Shown here: positions 39,951 to 48,248 of the stretch, one piece after another | Position numbering within the stretch: position 1 is the first letter of the stretch | Layout: each line of letters begins with the position of its first letter | From: Pararhizobium sp. IMCC21322 | Lineage (GTDB): Bacteria; Pseudomonadota; Alphaproteobacteria; Rhizobiales; GCA-2746425 | DNA length: 64,000 nucleotides | Direction: 5' to 3' | Assembly: GCF_030758295.1 (NCBI RefSeq) | Contig: NZ_CP132335.1 | Coordinates: 2,642,412-2,706,411, forward strand | The notes under the pieces: generated by a model | What the model was told of the DNA's origin: nothing | Seen by the model: the letters and a program-made list of their open reading frames with translations, nothing else | Database searches by the model: none | Made by a program: the position numbers and the translations under genes

Positions 39951-40969
39951 TGGGCAAAAGCAAAGTTACATCGCTTGAAGTTGCGCGCCGCGCTGGTGTC
40001 AGTCAGTCGGCGGTAAGCCGCGTTTTCACGTCGGGTGCCTCTGTCAGCGACAAGATGGACAAAAAGGTCAGGATGGCTGCCGACGATCTCGGCTATCGGC
40101 CCAATCCCATCGCACGCGCGATGATTACGGGGAAAAGCCGTATCATCGGCCTCGTTTTTTCGTATCTGGACAATCAATTCTATCCGCTTGCGCTGGAACG
40201 CATTATCCGAGCGCTCAAGACTCACGGCTATCACACCCTCGTTTTCATGGCAGAAAACTCGACCAAGGATGTGGATGATGTGGTCAAGGAACTGGTGGCC
40301 TATCAGGTCGAGGGGATTGTCGCTGCCTCAGTGGACATGACGAACGACCTTGCCACTCTATGCGAGGCAACCGGAATCCCTGTTGTGTTGTTCAATCGAG
40401 GTCAGGATGATTCACGTCTGAGCGAGGTAACTTCGGACAATATCGCTGGTGGCCGAATGGTCGCCAATTTCCTTGTTGGCGGTGGTCACAAGCGCATTGC
40501 GCATATCTCGGGCTGGCAAGGATCATCGACCGGACAGGACAGAGCAAACGGATTTCTCGAAGGCCTTTCCAAAAAGGGCGTTGATCCCGTTGCAGTTGAA
40601 GACGGCGCTTACGACCAGAAACGCGCAGGCGAGATCACACGAACTTTATTCTGTGGCTCAGACTACCCTGATGCAATCTTCGTGGGAAATGACCATATGG
40701 CGTTTGCCGTTATGGACGTATTGCGGTTTGAGTTCGGCCTATCAGTTCCAGACGATGTTTCGGTGGTTGGTTACGACGACGTGCCAATTGCAAGTTGGCC
40801 AGCCTATGATCTGACCACAATCCAGCAACCTATAGATCAGATGGTTTCATCAACGGTCGACACGATTATGGCGCGCATCGAGGGTGAACCAAACCCCAAA
40901 CGCATACTCATTCCAGGTCCGCTTATACTCAGAGGCTCAGCCAGAAAACCCAAGGGTTTTACCGCCTGA
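39950..40969 (+). CDS. LacI-family transcriptional regulator
   Basis: This 339-residue regulator has an N-terminal LacI helix-turn-helix (TSLEVARRAGVSQSAVSRVF, residues 5-24), hinge-helix residues NPIARAMITGKS and a periplasmic-binding-protein-like sensor domain (IIGLVFSYLDNQFYPLALER). ATG 39950 overlaps the TGA of the SDR gene, so it belongs to the HpsN-like operon. It is likely a local repressor of this operon. It differs clearly from the second LacI at 55074, although both act near catabolic genes. Confidence 0.92.
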   Translation: MGKSKVTSLEVARRAGVSQSAVSRVFTSGASVSDKMDKKVRMAADDLGYRPNPIARAMITGKSRIIGLVFSYLDNQFYPLALERIIRALKTHGYHTLVFMAENSTKDVDDVVKELVAYQVEGIVAASVDMTNDLATLCEATGIPVVLFNRGQDDSRLSEVTSDNIAGGRMVANFLVGGGHKRIAHISGWQGSSTGQDRANGFLEGLSKKGVDPVAVEDGAYDQKRAGEITRTLFCGSDYPDAIFVGNDHMAFAVMDVLRFEFGLSVPDDVSVVGYDDVPIASWPAYDLTTIQQPIDQMVSSTVDTIMARIEGEPNPKRILIPGPLILRGSARKPKGFTA

Positions 40970-41065
40970 CCTAAGCAGAATTAAGTGGTTTCAGCATAAG
41001 TCAGCCAAAACTGGCCCCGAACGCAGCCCTTGGATCAAGCCACCGCATTTCAAAGGCCGGCATTC

Positions 41066-42535
41066 TTAATACTTTTCAATTCTCTCCGGACCTGGAGAAA
41101 TAGACGCCATCATTGCATCGAAGTGCAAATGCATTAACCGATCTCGATTTTCTTTGTTCGCGGGGTTGTCCCAAAGATCGTCAAATTCGTCTGGATCCGA
41201 CGCCAGATCATACAACTCCCCGATCCCCAGGCCGTGATAGACAATTATCTTGTAGCGACCATCAAAGTACATGCTCCCGTTGGACGCATTCGGCATCGCG
41301 ACAGAATCTCTATATTCACAGATCACATGGTCACGAATGATCGAGGCATCTGCCTGACCGGTTAGAACTGGCATGAGGCTGTTGCCTTGGAAGCAACTGG
41401 GGATATCCAACCCTGCGGCGTCCAAAAGGGTGGGCGCAACATCGACGAGTTCGACCAAGCCTTCACTTTTCAGGTTTTCACTGAATTTCTGAGGCCAGCT
41501 GATGATGAGGGGCACATGTACCAACCCTTCGAAAAATCGGCAGCCCTTGTAGATTAATCCATGATCGCCCAACATTTCGCCATGATCACTCATGAACACT
41601 ATGATGGTATTGTCGAGCTGTCCCGTTTCTTCCAGGCTCCTTACAATCCGCCCGAACTGGTGATCTATCAGTTCGATCATGGCATAGTAAGCGGCCTTGA
41701 CTTCACGCCCGTTAAATTCGAGCGGAGGCTCGTAAGCGCGTGCTTTGCGATCCGCAAGGGGAATGTCGTCCTGGCTCGAATGGCAATTGATCGGATCTAT
41801 CGCTATTTTGGATTGCTGATCGACTTTTTCAAACTTGGCGTTCCGCGGAATGTCTTCTGGCCGGAATGCTGGATGAGGTAGGTCTTCTGCCCTGTAACGG
41901 TCCAGATAGTTTGCCGGCGGATCAAAAGGCGGATGCGGGTCGAAGCAATTGACGCTTAGTAGCCAGGGCTGGTCCGGGTCTCGCTCTTCGGAAATAAAGT
42001 CGATTGCTCGCTCCGCGCACCAGGTTGTCTGGTGATGTTCTTCCGGAACGCCTGCGCCACAGAAATTGGTAATGCCTGAATATACGGATTCCGGGGACAC
42101 TCCTTTTTCGTCTTCCAGCCAATGAGCATAGTCGTGCCCTGCGGGATAATCGGGCGTTGGGTGATGGCTCCAGTGGAAAACGCGATAGCCGTCGTCGGGC
42201 CGAACTTCCAACTTGCTCGCTGCCGATAAATGCAATTTTCCAATGAGCCCACAATCGTAACCTGCATCGGCAAATAATTTGGTAACCAGAGTTTCGCCCG
42301 AAGGAAAACGTTTGTTCCCATTTCGGTAAACATGGGTGCTGGACGGGTACTTTCCGGTTAGGAACGACGCGCGGCTGGGTGTGCAGATTGGGCTCTGGCA
42401 ATAGGCATTTGTGAAGGCAACGCCACGTGCGACCAATGCGTCGATATTGGGCGTGGTGATGTGCTCATTGCCCAGAGCTGCAATTGTATCAAACCGCTGC
42501 TGGTCGGTGCAGAACCACAAGATGTTTGGTTTCAC
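41066..42535 (-). CDS. S1-type sulfatase (formylglycine-dependent)
   Basis: This 489-residue cytoplasmic-looking sulfatase has no signal peptide. The metal-binding start is KPNILWFCTDQQRFDTIAAL, and Cys51 in PICTPSRASF is the C-x-P-x-R site that is converted to formylglycine. FMSDHGEMLGDHGLIYKG supplies further ligands. The start is GTG 42535 with AGGA seven bases before. A CGATATAT palindrome at 42677-42690 lies upstream. It hydrolyses a sulfate ester, and related enzymes act on choline sulfate, aryl sulfates or sulfated sugars. It is a paralogue of the sulfatase at 42866. Confidence 0.92.
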   Translation of the reverse strand: MKPNILWFCTDQQRFDTIAALGNEHITTPNIDALVARGVAFTNAYCQSPICTPSRASFLTGKYPSSTHVYRNGNKRFPSGETLVTKLFADAGYDCGLIGKLHLSAASKLEVRPDDGYRVFHWSHHPTPDYPAGHDYAHWLEDEKGVSPESVYSGITNFCGAGVPEEHHQTTWCAERAIDFISEERDPDQPWLLSVNCFDPHPPFDPPANYLDRYRAEDLPHPAFRPEDIPRNAKFEKVDQQSKIAIDPINCHSSQDDIPLADRKARAYEPPLEFNGREVKAAYYAMIELIDHQFGRIVRSLEETGQLDNTIIVFMSDHGEMLGDHGLIYKGCRFFEGLVHVPLIISWPQKFSENLKSEGLVELVDVAPTLLDAAGLDIPSCFQGNSLMPVLTGQADASIIRDHVICEYRDSVAMPNASNGSMYFDGRYKIIVYHGLGIGELYDLASDPDEFDDLWDNPANKENRDRLMHLHFDAMMASISPGPERIEKY

Positions 42536-42676
42536 TGATATATCCTAACTTGATGCATATATTTTTGAACATGAAAATTCAGGTGTGAGCCAAAGACTTC
42601 GATCTGCAATCGATGTCGAGCAAGGGGCGAATTGCTTTCGTAAGGTAACGCGTTGGAGTGCGCGAATTCTCAGTAT

Positions 42677-42690
42677 ATATATCGATATAT
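42677..42690. promoter_or_regulatory. ATATATCGATATAT palindrome upstream of the first sulfatase
   Basis: This is a perfect 14-bp palindrome 142 bases upstream of the sulfatase start at 42535. It belongs to the CGATATAT family of elements that also occur at 45402, 46632 and 46674. It is a candidate site for the GntR regulator at 44493. Confidence 0.5.
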
Positions 42691-42822
42691 CAGTTATTAA
42701 GAGACGTCAAGATCGCCTTTGAGGACCATCTTCCAGTTTCCACAACACAGATGAATCCAGTGCCGCGCTGGTGCTTTCAATGTCTGATTTGAGAGGGGTC
42801 GAGGCAGCAACCTTTCACAAGC

Positions 42823-42882
42823 AGATCGCCTGAACCCAGATCGCCTGAACCCAGAATGCCAGAACTCAGTTCGCCTGGGTTC
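42823..42882. repeat. Four tandem 15-bp units at the 3' end of the second sulfatase
   Basis: Two exact copies of AGATCGCCTGAACCC (42823-42837 and 42838-42852) are followed by two diverged copies (42853-42867 and 42868-42882). The array straddles the stop codon of the sulfatase gene (42866-42868). It looks like duplication of the end of the gene, and the codons after the stop stay in a similar frame. Confidence 0.8.
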
Positions 42883-44338
42883 GGGGAAGTCCGGCATCGC
42901 TGGTCGAAAGCCATCGCTGCAAATGCCGCTCCAAAAGGTCCGACTTCAACTCTGGCTCGATACCACTCAGCACCAGATTGTTGAATTCCCCCGGGTCCTC
43001 TTTCAGATTGTAGACTTCCAGCAATCCATGGTTCTCATAAACACAGGTCTTGTAAGTTCCGTCAAAGACCATGCTGCCGTGTTCGGGTTCGAAATGTGCA
43101 AGGGTGTCGTTGTATTCTGCGGTAACCGAGGGACGAAACTCATGTGGATCGCCATTGCCCTGAATCAGCGGCCAGAAAGATCTTCCCTGCATTCTCGGCG
43201 GGGCCTGGACATCAGCGCAATCCAGAATTGTAGCTGCGATATCAATGCTTTCAACCAATGCATCGCTTGTTGTTCCAGCCACGACACTTCCCGGCTTGCG
43301 GATGATCAGGGGGACCCGAACCAGCTGATCATAAAACCGGCAACCCTTGTATAGCAGTCCGTGGTCGCCCAGCATCTCGCCATGGTCTGATGTGAAAATA
43401 ACAAGCGTTTCGCCATCCTGTCCCAAGTGTTCCAGGTGTTTCAGCAGCGAGCCAAAGACATCGTCGATGAGTTCGATCATCGCATAATATGCGGCCTTGA
43501 CTGCGCGGCCGTCGAAGCTTTGCGGTGGTTTGGCGGCAACTTGGCCCGGACGGCTGGGGTCAGCGCCGGAACCGTTGCGGTCTGGCGTCGGGCCAAATAC
43601 ATCCAGAGGTTTCCGAGTCTGGAAAGGCGTGTTCGAAAGGAATTCCTGATTGGCCTGATCGCTGTCCCGGTAGGCTGGCGGCCTGAGGTTCTGGGGGTTA
43701 TAACGGTTCAGATATTCCGCTGGCGGGTCAAATGGTGGATGCGGGTCAAACACATTTACCATCAGGAACCAGGGCTTGTCTGAATCCTCCGCGATGAATT
43801 CCTTGGCCCTTTCGCCGGCCCAGGTTGTTTGGTGATGTTCAGCGGGCACGCCGGCACCGCAGAATGTCGTACGGTCAGCAAAGAGTTCCGCGTGATCAAT
43901 ACCTTTTTCCTCAAGCCAGTCGGTATACCCGTTCGGACCGCCCTGATAAGCAGGTTGCGGGTTCCAATCAAAATAGCTGAATCCATCATTCTGCGGGCGT
44001 TTTTCGCCTTTCGATTGAGCAGAAAGATGTAACTTCCCCACCAATCCACAGCGGTATCCCGCATCGGCAAGAACTCCCGAAACCAACTCCTCGGACGCTG
44101 GGAATTCCGAGGCCCCGTTCCGCATGACGTGGTGACTGGCTGGGTAGCGTCCGGTTAACATGCTGGCGCGGGATGGTGTGCAGATGGGCGACTGGACATA
44201 AGCAGAGGTAAAGGCCCAACCCTGCGTACAAAATGCATCGAGGTTGGGAGTGTTGATTTCAGAATTGCCGAGTGCAGAAATCGTATCGAACCGCTGCTGA
44301 TCCGTGCAGAACCATAGGATATTTGGGGGCTTTGGCAT
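42866..44338 (-). CDS. S1-type sulfatase, paralogue of 41066
   Basis: This 490-residue sulfatase starts MPKPPNILWFCTDQQRFDTI, with formylglycine Cys53 in PICTPSRASM and FTSDHGEMLGDHGLLYKG. It matches the first sulfatase throughout (shared FCGAGVPxEHHQTTW, VNxFDPHPPFDPPA and KAAYYAMIELID). It carries an insertion of about 20 residues before FDGRAVKAAY. ATG 44338 is preferred, since the upstream 19 codons are not conserved. No signal peptide is seen. The two genes arose by duplication and may act on related sulfate esters. Confidence 0.92.
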   Translation of the reverse strand: MPKPPNILWFCTDQQRFDTISALGNSEINTPNLDAFCTQGWAFTSAYVQSPICTPSRASMLTGRYPASHHVMRNGASEFPASEELVSGVLADAGYRCGLVGKLHLSAQSKGEKRPQNDGFSYFDWNPQPAYQGGPNGYTDWLEEKGIDHAELFADRTTFCGAGVPAEHHQTTWAGERAKEFIAEDSDKPWFLMVNVFDPHPPFDPPAEYLNRYNPQNLRPPAYRDSDQANQEFLSNTPFQTRKPLDVFGPTPDRNGSGADPSRPGQVAAKPPQSFDGRAVKAAYYAMIELIDDVFGSLLKHLEHLGQDGETLVIFTSDHGEMLGDHGLLYKGCRFYDQLVRVPLIIRKPGSVVAGTTSDALVESIDIAATILDCADVQAPPRMQGRSFWPLIQGNGDPHEFRPSVTAEYNDTLAHFEPEHGSMVFDGTYKTCVYENHGLLEVYNLKEDPGEFNNLVLSGIEPELKSDLLERHLQRWLSTSDAGLPRTQAN

Positions 44339-44436
44339 CAATCTCTCCTGAGGCGTTTCATGGCAGCGCGCCTGGTCAATGGATGAAGGCCGCATGGCGG
44401 GGACAAGGATTGCCGTGCCGCTCGATTTTGTACGTT

Positions 44437-44454
44437 AATTTGATCAGTCAAATT
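44437..44454. promoter_or_regulatory. Inverted repeat upstream of the second sulfatase
   Basis: AATTTGA (44437-44443) and TCAAATT (44448-44454) form a perfect palindrome around TCAG, about 100 bases before the sulfatase start and 40 bases after the gntR stop. It is a possible operator, different in sequence from the CGATATAT sites. Confidence 0.4.
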
Positions 44455-44492
44455 GATCTTACCATGGAGGCCAGATCCTCAGTCCAATTGCT

Positions 44493-45290
44493 CTATTCGT
44501 TGCGCTCTATACTCAGGTGTTGCGCAAGCAATTCCTCCGCACCATGGGAGAACAGTTCCTTGCGCTCGTTCATCACGAATTGGAGCGAGTTGAAAAAGTT
44601 CCCCAAATGACTGTGCATCGCTTCGCGGGCCAAGCCAGGGTCCCGAGATTTCAGCGCGGTCACAATTGCAGCATGTTCTTCCAGAATCTGATCCAGCCTG
44701 TTCTCACGGGGATATGCCAGATGCCTGACTCGGTCTACGTGTGCCTTTGCGGACTTTATGATCCGCCAGGTACGGCTGCTTGCTCCGATAGAGGCTATGA
44801 GTTCGTGAAATTCCTCGTCCAATCTGAAAGACAAATGCAGGTCGGGAATGGCAGCTGCCTGATGTTGTTGATACATGCTGAGATCCAGGGCCCGCTCGTG
44901 TGCCGGTGTCATTCGCATCGCGGCGAGCCTGACCAGCTTAACCTCGAGTGATTGGCGGATGAGTTGACCTTCCAGCATGGTTTCCAGGTCGATCTTCGCG
45001 ACGGTCGTGCGTTGGTTTGGGACAATCTTCACAAGGGCTTCGTCGTTCAATTTTAACAACGCCTCCCTCAAGGGCGTTCGGGAAATGTGCAGTTCTTCGC
45101 ATATCTTTTTTTCATTCACAGGACTCCCCGGGGGCAGGACCATTTCGATAATCGCCCGGCGCATCGCTGAATAGGTTTGAGATGTTAGTGGCGTTGCTGG
45201 TTTGATTTCGCTGAAAATCCAACTGGGAAAAATTGGAATATCGGCTTCTGACTGTCGTGCTTCCAGTTCCTTCTTTGTCGGCCTTGGCAT
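44493..45290 (-). CDS. GntR-family regulator with FCD ligand domain
   Basis: This 265-residue FadR-type regulator has a winged helix at about residues 38-100 (TYSAMRRAIIEMVLPPGSPV and EELHISRTPLREALLKL). It has an all-helical FCD effector domain with acidic/His metal-binding positions (DEEFHELIASIG and EEHAAIVTALKSRD, then HSHLGNF). An N-terminal extension of about 35 residues precedes it. It is divergent from the SDR at 45490 and next to the sulfatases. Nearby CGATATATCG palindromes make it the likely regulator of the SDR, the TTT transporter and at least one sulfatase. The ligand is probably a carboxylate. Confidence 0.9.
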   Translation of the reverse strand: MPRPTKKELEARQSEADIPIFPSWIFSEIKPATPLTSQTYSAMRRAIIEMVLPPGSPVNEKKICEELHISRTPLREALLKLNDEALVKIVPNQRTTVAKIDLETMLEGQLIRQSLEVKLVRLAAMRMTPAHERALDLSMYQQHQAAAIPDLHLSFRLDEEFHELIASIGASSRTWRIIKSAKAHVDRVRHLAYPRENRLDQILEEHAAIVTALKSRDPGLAREAMHSHLGNFFNSLQFVMNERKELFSHGAEELLAQHLSIERNE

Positions 45291-45401
45291 GATTGTTGTT
45301 TCTTTCCAGAAATTTGTCGATCAGGGCGGCGAAACGTTCATTTCCGCATGGCAAATCTAAGACACTGTGTGCAAAAAGTCAGTTGTTGCAAAAATAATAT
45401 A

Positions 45402-45412
45402 CCGATATATGG
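45402..45412. promoter_or_regulatory. CCGATATATGG element between gntR and SDR genes
   Basis: This imperfect copy of the CCGATATATCGG operator lies within the 199-base divergent region, 112 bases before gntR's start and 78 before the SDR start. The position suits autoregulation. Confidence 0.45.
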
Positions 45413-45489
45413 ATAAATGTCACGCCCCACCAGCCCTTAGTAGCAAGTGGGGCAAACAGAACTCAGTTTTATATTAGGAGAGACCAATT

Positions 45490-46227
45490 TTGCTATCAAG
45501 TAAGAACGCAATGGTAACAGGAGCTGCAGGAGCCATTGGTCGCGCGGCAGTAAAAGCCCTTGTTGATATGGGGGCACATGTCGTGCTGGTCGATATCGAC
45601 GTCGGCAAGCTGGGTGAGATGGCTTCAGATTTTGGCGATATGGTATCCGCTGAGCCATGTGATGTGGGGGATATGGCCGCAGTACAATCGGTTGCGGATA
45701 ATGCACTGAAACGGTTGGGGCATGTCGATGTTCTCGTGAACGCTGCGGGTATTCTGTCGAACAACAAACTTGAGACAACCGAGATTGATGAATGGCGACG
45801 GGTGTTTCAGATCAATGTGGAATCAGCGTTTTTGCTGTCCAGGGCCTTGGTGCCCAGCATGGCGAATAACGGCTTTGGTCGTGTGATCAATATCTCGTCC
45901 TATGCAGCTAAATGCGGTGGCCTGACCGCTGGTACAGCCTATACGGCTTCAAAGAGCGCAATGACCGGCTTGACCTTCTCGATCGCACGCGAGTATGCGG
46001 CCAGAGGGGTCACGGCAAACGCAATTTCGCCAGCTTACGTGATGTCGCCGATGGTATCCGAGCAACTAAGCGCTGAACAGCGGGACGATCTGCTTTCAAA
46101 GATACCTGTTGAACGGTTTTGCACGCCGGATGAGGTAGCGCATTCGATTGCCTATCTGGCGTCCCCGCTGTCTGGCTTCATCACAGGTGAGGTGATCGAC
46201 ATGAATGGCGGACTGCAGTTTGACTGA
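45490..46227 (+). CDS. Short-chain dehydrogenase/reductase
   Basis: This 245-residue SDR begins at TTG 45490 after AGGAG. An internal ATG at 45511 would lose part of the first strand. Motifs are MVTGAAGAIGRAAVKALVDM (cofactor site), NAAG, INISSYAAKCGG with catalytic Ser and YTASK with Tyr and Lys. The end is GFITGEVIDMNGGLQFD. It is the only gene in its direction before the TTT set and is probably induced with it, reducing or oxidising the imported compound. It resembles the 3-oxoacyl-ACP-reductase/glucose dehydrogenase branch, so substrate prediction is not safe. Confidence 0.9.
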   Translation: MLSSKNAMVTGAAGAIGRAAVKALVDMGAHVVLVDIDVGKLGEMASDFGDMVSAEPCDVGDMAAVQSVADNALKRLGHVDVLVNAAGILSNNKLETTEIDEWRRVFQINVESAFLLSRALVPSMANNGFGRVINISSYAAKCGGLTAGTAYTASKSAMTGLTFSIAREYAARGVTANAISPAYVMSPMVSEQLSAEQRDDLLSKIPVERFCTPDEVAHSIAYLASPLSGFITGEVIDMNGGLQFD

Positions 46228-46738
46228 TCAGATGGCCCGGACATTGTCCTGAATGACGCTTCGAAAGCTGCCGGTCGCCGGCGCCGGTCGGGTGTAGACC
46301 TGCGGCTGTGCCCAATCCGCACTGGCATTGGGCATCTGGGAGTTGGAAATTTTCACTGCATATCTAACCGATTGCATCGATGTTACCCTTCAACCGGGAG
46401 AACTGGGTTTTGCAATCAGCGGAATGTTGTTCGCAAGCTCTCCCGTTCGGCCTCAGATGCAGGCCGGCAAGCTTGGCTCTAATCCCTCTTTTGCCGCCGA
46501 CGCGACACAGCCAGAAAATTTCTGGTGAGTCACATAAGTCATATCCAGGAAGACGATTGGAGCGCTGCTCTTCAGGGCGTATTGGAGATTCAGCATAAGA
46601 AATCGGTGTAAAACGAGCTCTCGAAAAAAACCGATATATCGATACTTGATTTAATTGGGGCAGGGAAATATAACCGATATATCGGCGCAAGCATGTTCGC
46701 GAACCGCTCGGTCAATCCAACAAACTGGGAGGAAGACA
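46228..46738. promoter_or_regulatory. Control region of the TctC-B-A operon with two operator palindromes
   Basis: No gene is supported in these 511 bases. The last 110 bases hold CGATATATCG at 46632-46641 and CCGATATATCGG at 46674-46685, both perfect palindromes. Their centres are 43 bases apart, close to four helical turns. A further GC-rich inverted segment lies near 46270 after the SDR stop. Confidence 0.65.
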
Positions 46739-47680
46739 ATGTCGAAAAAGTTAGTACTGGCCACAGCAATCCTATTTGGTGTCACTGGCGCAGCCCTCGC
46801 TGAATTTCCTGAAAAGCCAATCACAATCGTCGTGCCAAATGGCGCGGGCAGCACCCTGAACGCTGTCGCCCGGGTTTATGAACCTTATCTGGAAGCTGAA
46901 CTTGGCGTTCCGGTGAATGTCGAGGTAATGCCGGGTGCGGGGACGACTTTGGGTTCGCGCCACGTGATTGAATCCGAACCCGATGGCTACACTATTTTGA
47001 TGTCGAACGAAAATCTTCTGGGTGTATTCGGTCAGAACAAACTGGATCCCTATCAACTGGATTCATTGACTCCAATCGTCAAAGCGGGAGGGATTCCAAC
47101 TGTTCTTGTGGGGCGTCCCGGAATGGACGGGGACCCGCTTGAATTGCTCAAGGCCAGTTCAAGTGAAGCACCTATGATCGCGGCGGTTCAGATTGGCGCG
47201 CTAAGCCATCTTGTGATGCTGGATCTGGCAGCAAAATCAGGCGCAACTTTCCGACTGATCCATCAAGGCGGTGGTGAACAGGTTAAAGCGGCATTGGCTG
47301 GCAAAGTTGATGTGACCGTCCTGACAGTCGTCGCTGCAAAGCAGCATCACGAGGCTGGTACGCTGAAAGTCATGGCTATTGGAACCCAGGAACGGCTGGA
47401 CATCATGCCGGACGTGCCGACCTTTGCTGAACTTGGCCTGGACGTGAACTTCAAGATCAGTTGGCTGTTTTTCGTACCGAAGGGCACTCCGGCTGATCGC
47501 GTCGAAAAGCTGGAAGCGGCCTTTACAGGAGCCTTCAACAACCCTGAAGTCGAGGCAAAGTATGCCGAGATGACAATGGTTGATCGTACACTCCTGACGG
47601 ATGAGGCCCTGACTGAGTATGTTGAAAAGCAGGCAAACCTCATGAAGCATCTTGCCGAGACGTCCGGTCTTCGCAAGTAA
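46739..47680 (+). CDS. TctC-family periplasmic substrate-binding protein
   Basis: This 313-residue protein has a Sec signal peptide (MSKKLVLATAILFGVTGAAL, cleavage after ALA near 22). A Bug/TctC domain follows: EFPEKPITIVVPNGAGSTLN, then GAGTTLGSRHVIESEPDGYT. It captures a carboxylate in the periplasm for the TctAB permease. The start ATG 46739 has a strong GGGAGGA. It is the first gene of a complete TTT operon and is preceded by two operator palindromes. The ligand is unknown, and the sulfatases and SDRs around suggest a carboxylate derived from a sulfated compound. Confidence 0.93.
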   Translation: MSKKLVLATAILFGVTGAALAEFPEKPITIVVPNGAGSTLNAVARVYEPYLEAELGVPVNVEVMPGAGTTLGSRHVIESEPDGYTILMSNENLLGVFGQNKLDPYQLDSLTPIVKAGGIPTVLVGRPGMDGDPLELLKASSSEAPMIAAVQIGALSHLVMLDLAAKSGATFRLIHQGGGEQVKAALAGKVDVTVLTVVAAKQHHEAGTLKVMAIGTQERLDIMPDVPTFAELGLDVNFKISWLFFVPKGTPADRVEKLEAAFTGAFNNPEVEAKYAEMTMVDRTLLTDEALTEYVEKQANLMKHLAETSGLRK

Positions 47681-47753
47681 CTGAAGATACACGAATGGCG
47701 CGGGTCATGATGAGTCATGTCGCCGCGCCATCCATCTGCAGGGAGCCAGTCAT

Positions 47754-48248
47754 ATGGGACGTCAAAAAAAGGACATCATGGAATTTCTGTTCATGACGTC
47801 AGTCGTTTTTGGGGCAATCTATCTATTTGCTGAGTCCAGAAAAATTGCGCCTCCCGAATACGAAATCCTTGGTCCGGCATTCATGCCGAGAATTCTGGTT
47901 ATTGCAGTAGGCGGGTTCGCTGCGTTTCTGGCCGCGCAAAAACTGATCTCATGGATCAGATCGGAGGCCCCAAATTCCGAACCGATCGACGCAGAAGCCC
48001 GTATCGCACTCACTCTGTCGCAGATACGTTTCGGCGCAATCCTGATCTTACTTGCCGTGTTCATTACCACATTCGCGTTGCAGGCCCTGCCATATTGGGC
48101 ATGTGCCACCCTGTTTCTGATCCTGTCCCATTTGGTGCTGTCGTCCGGTACGCCCAAACAAATCATTCTTTCGGTGGTTGTCGCAGTAGTTTCCGTGTCC
48201 GCGATTTATGTGCTGGCCACGAGCTTCTTTGACAAGGTGCTGAACTAA
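47754..48248 (+). CDS. TctB-family small permease subunit
   Basis: This 164-residue membrane protein has four predicted helices, including LFMTSVVFGAIYLFAES and ILILLAVFITTFALQALPYW, with the late AIYVLATSFFDKVLN end typical of TctB. GGGAG precedes the ATG. It overlaps the tctA start by one base (TAATG). It completes the transporter with TctC and TctA. Confidence 0.9.
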   Translation: MGRQKKDIMEFLFMTSVVFGAIYLFAESRKIAPPEYEILGPAFMPRILVIAVGGFAAFLAAQKLISWIRSEAPNSEPIDAEARIALTLSQIRFGAILILLAVFITTFALQALPYWACATLFLILSHLVLSSGTPKQIILSVVVAVVSVSAIYVLATSFFDKVLN

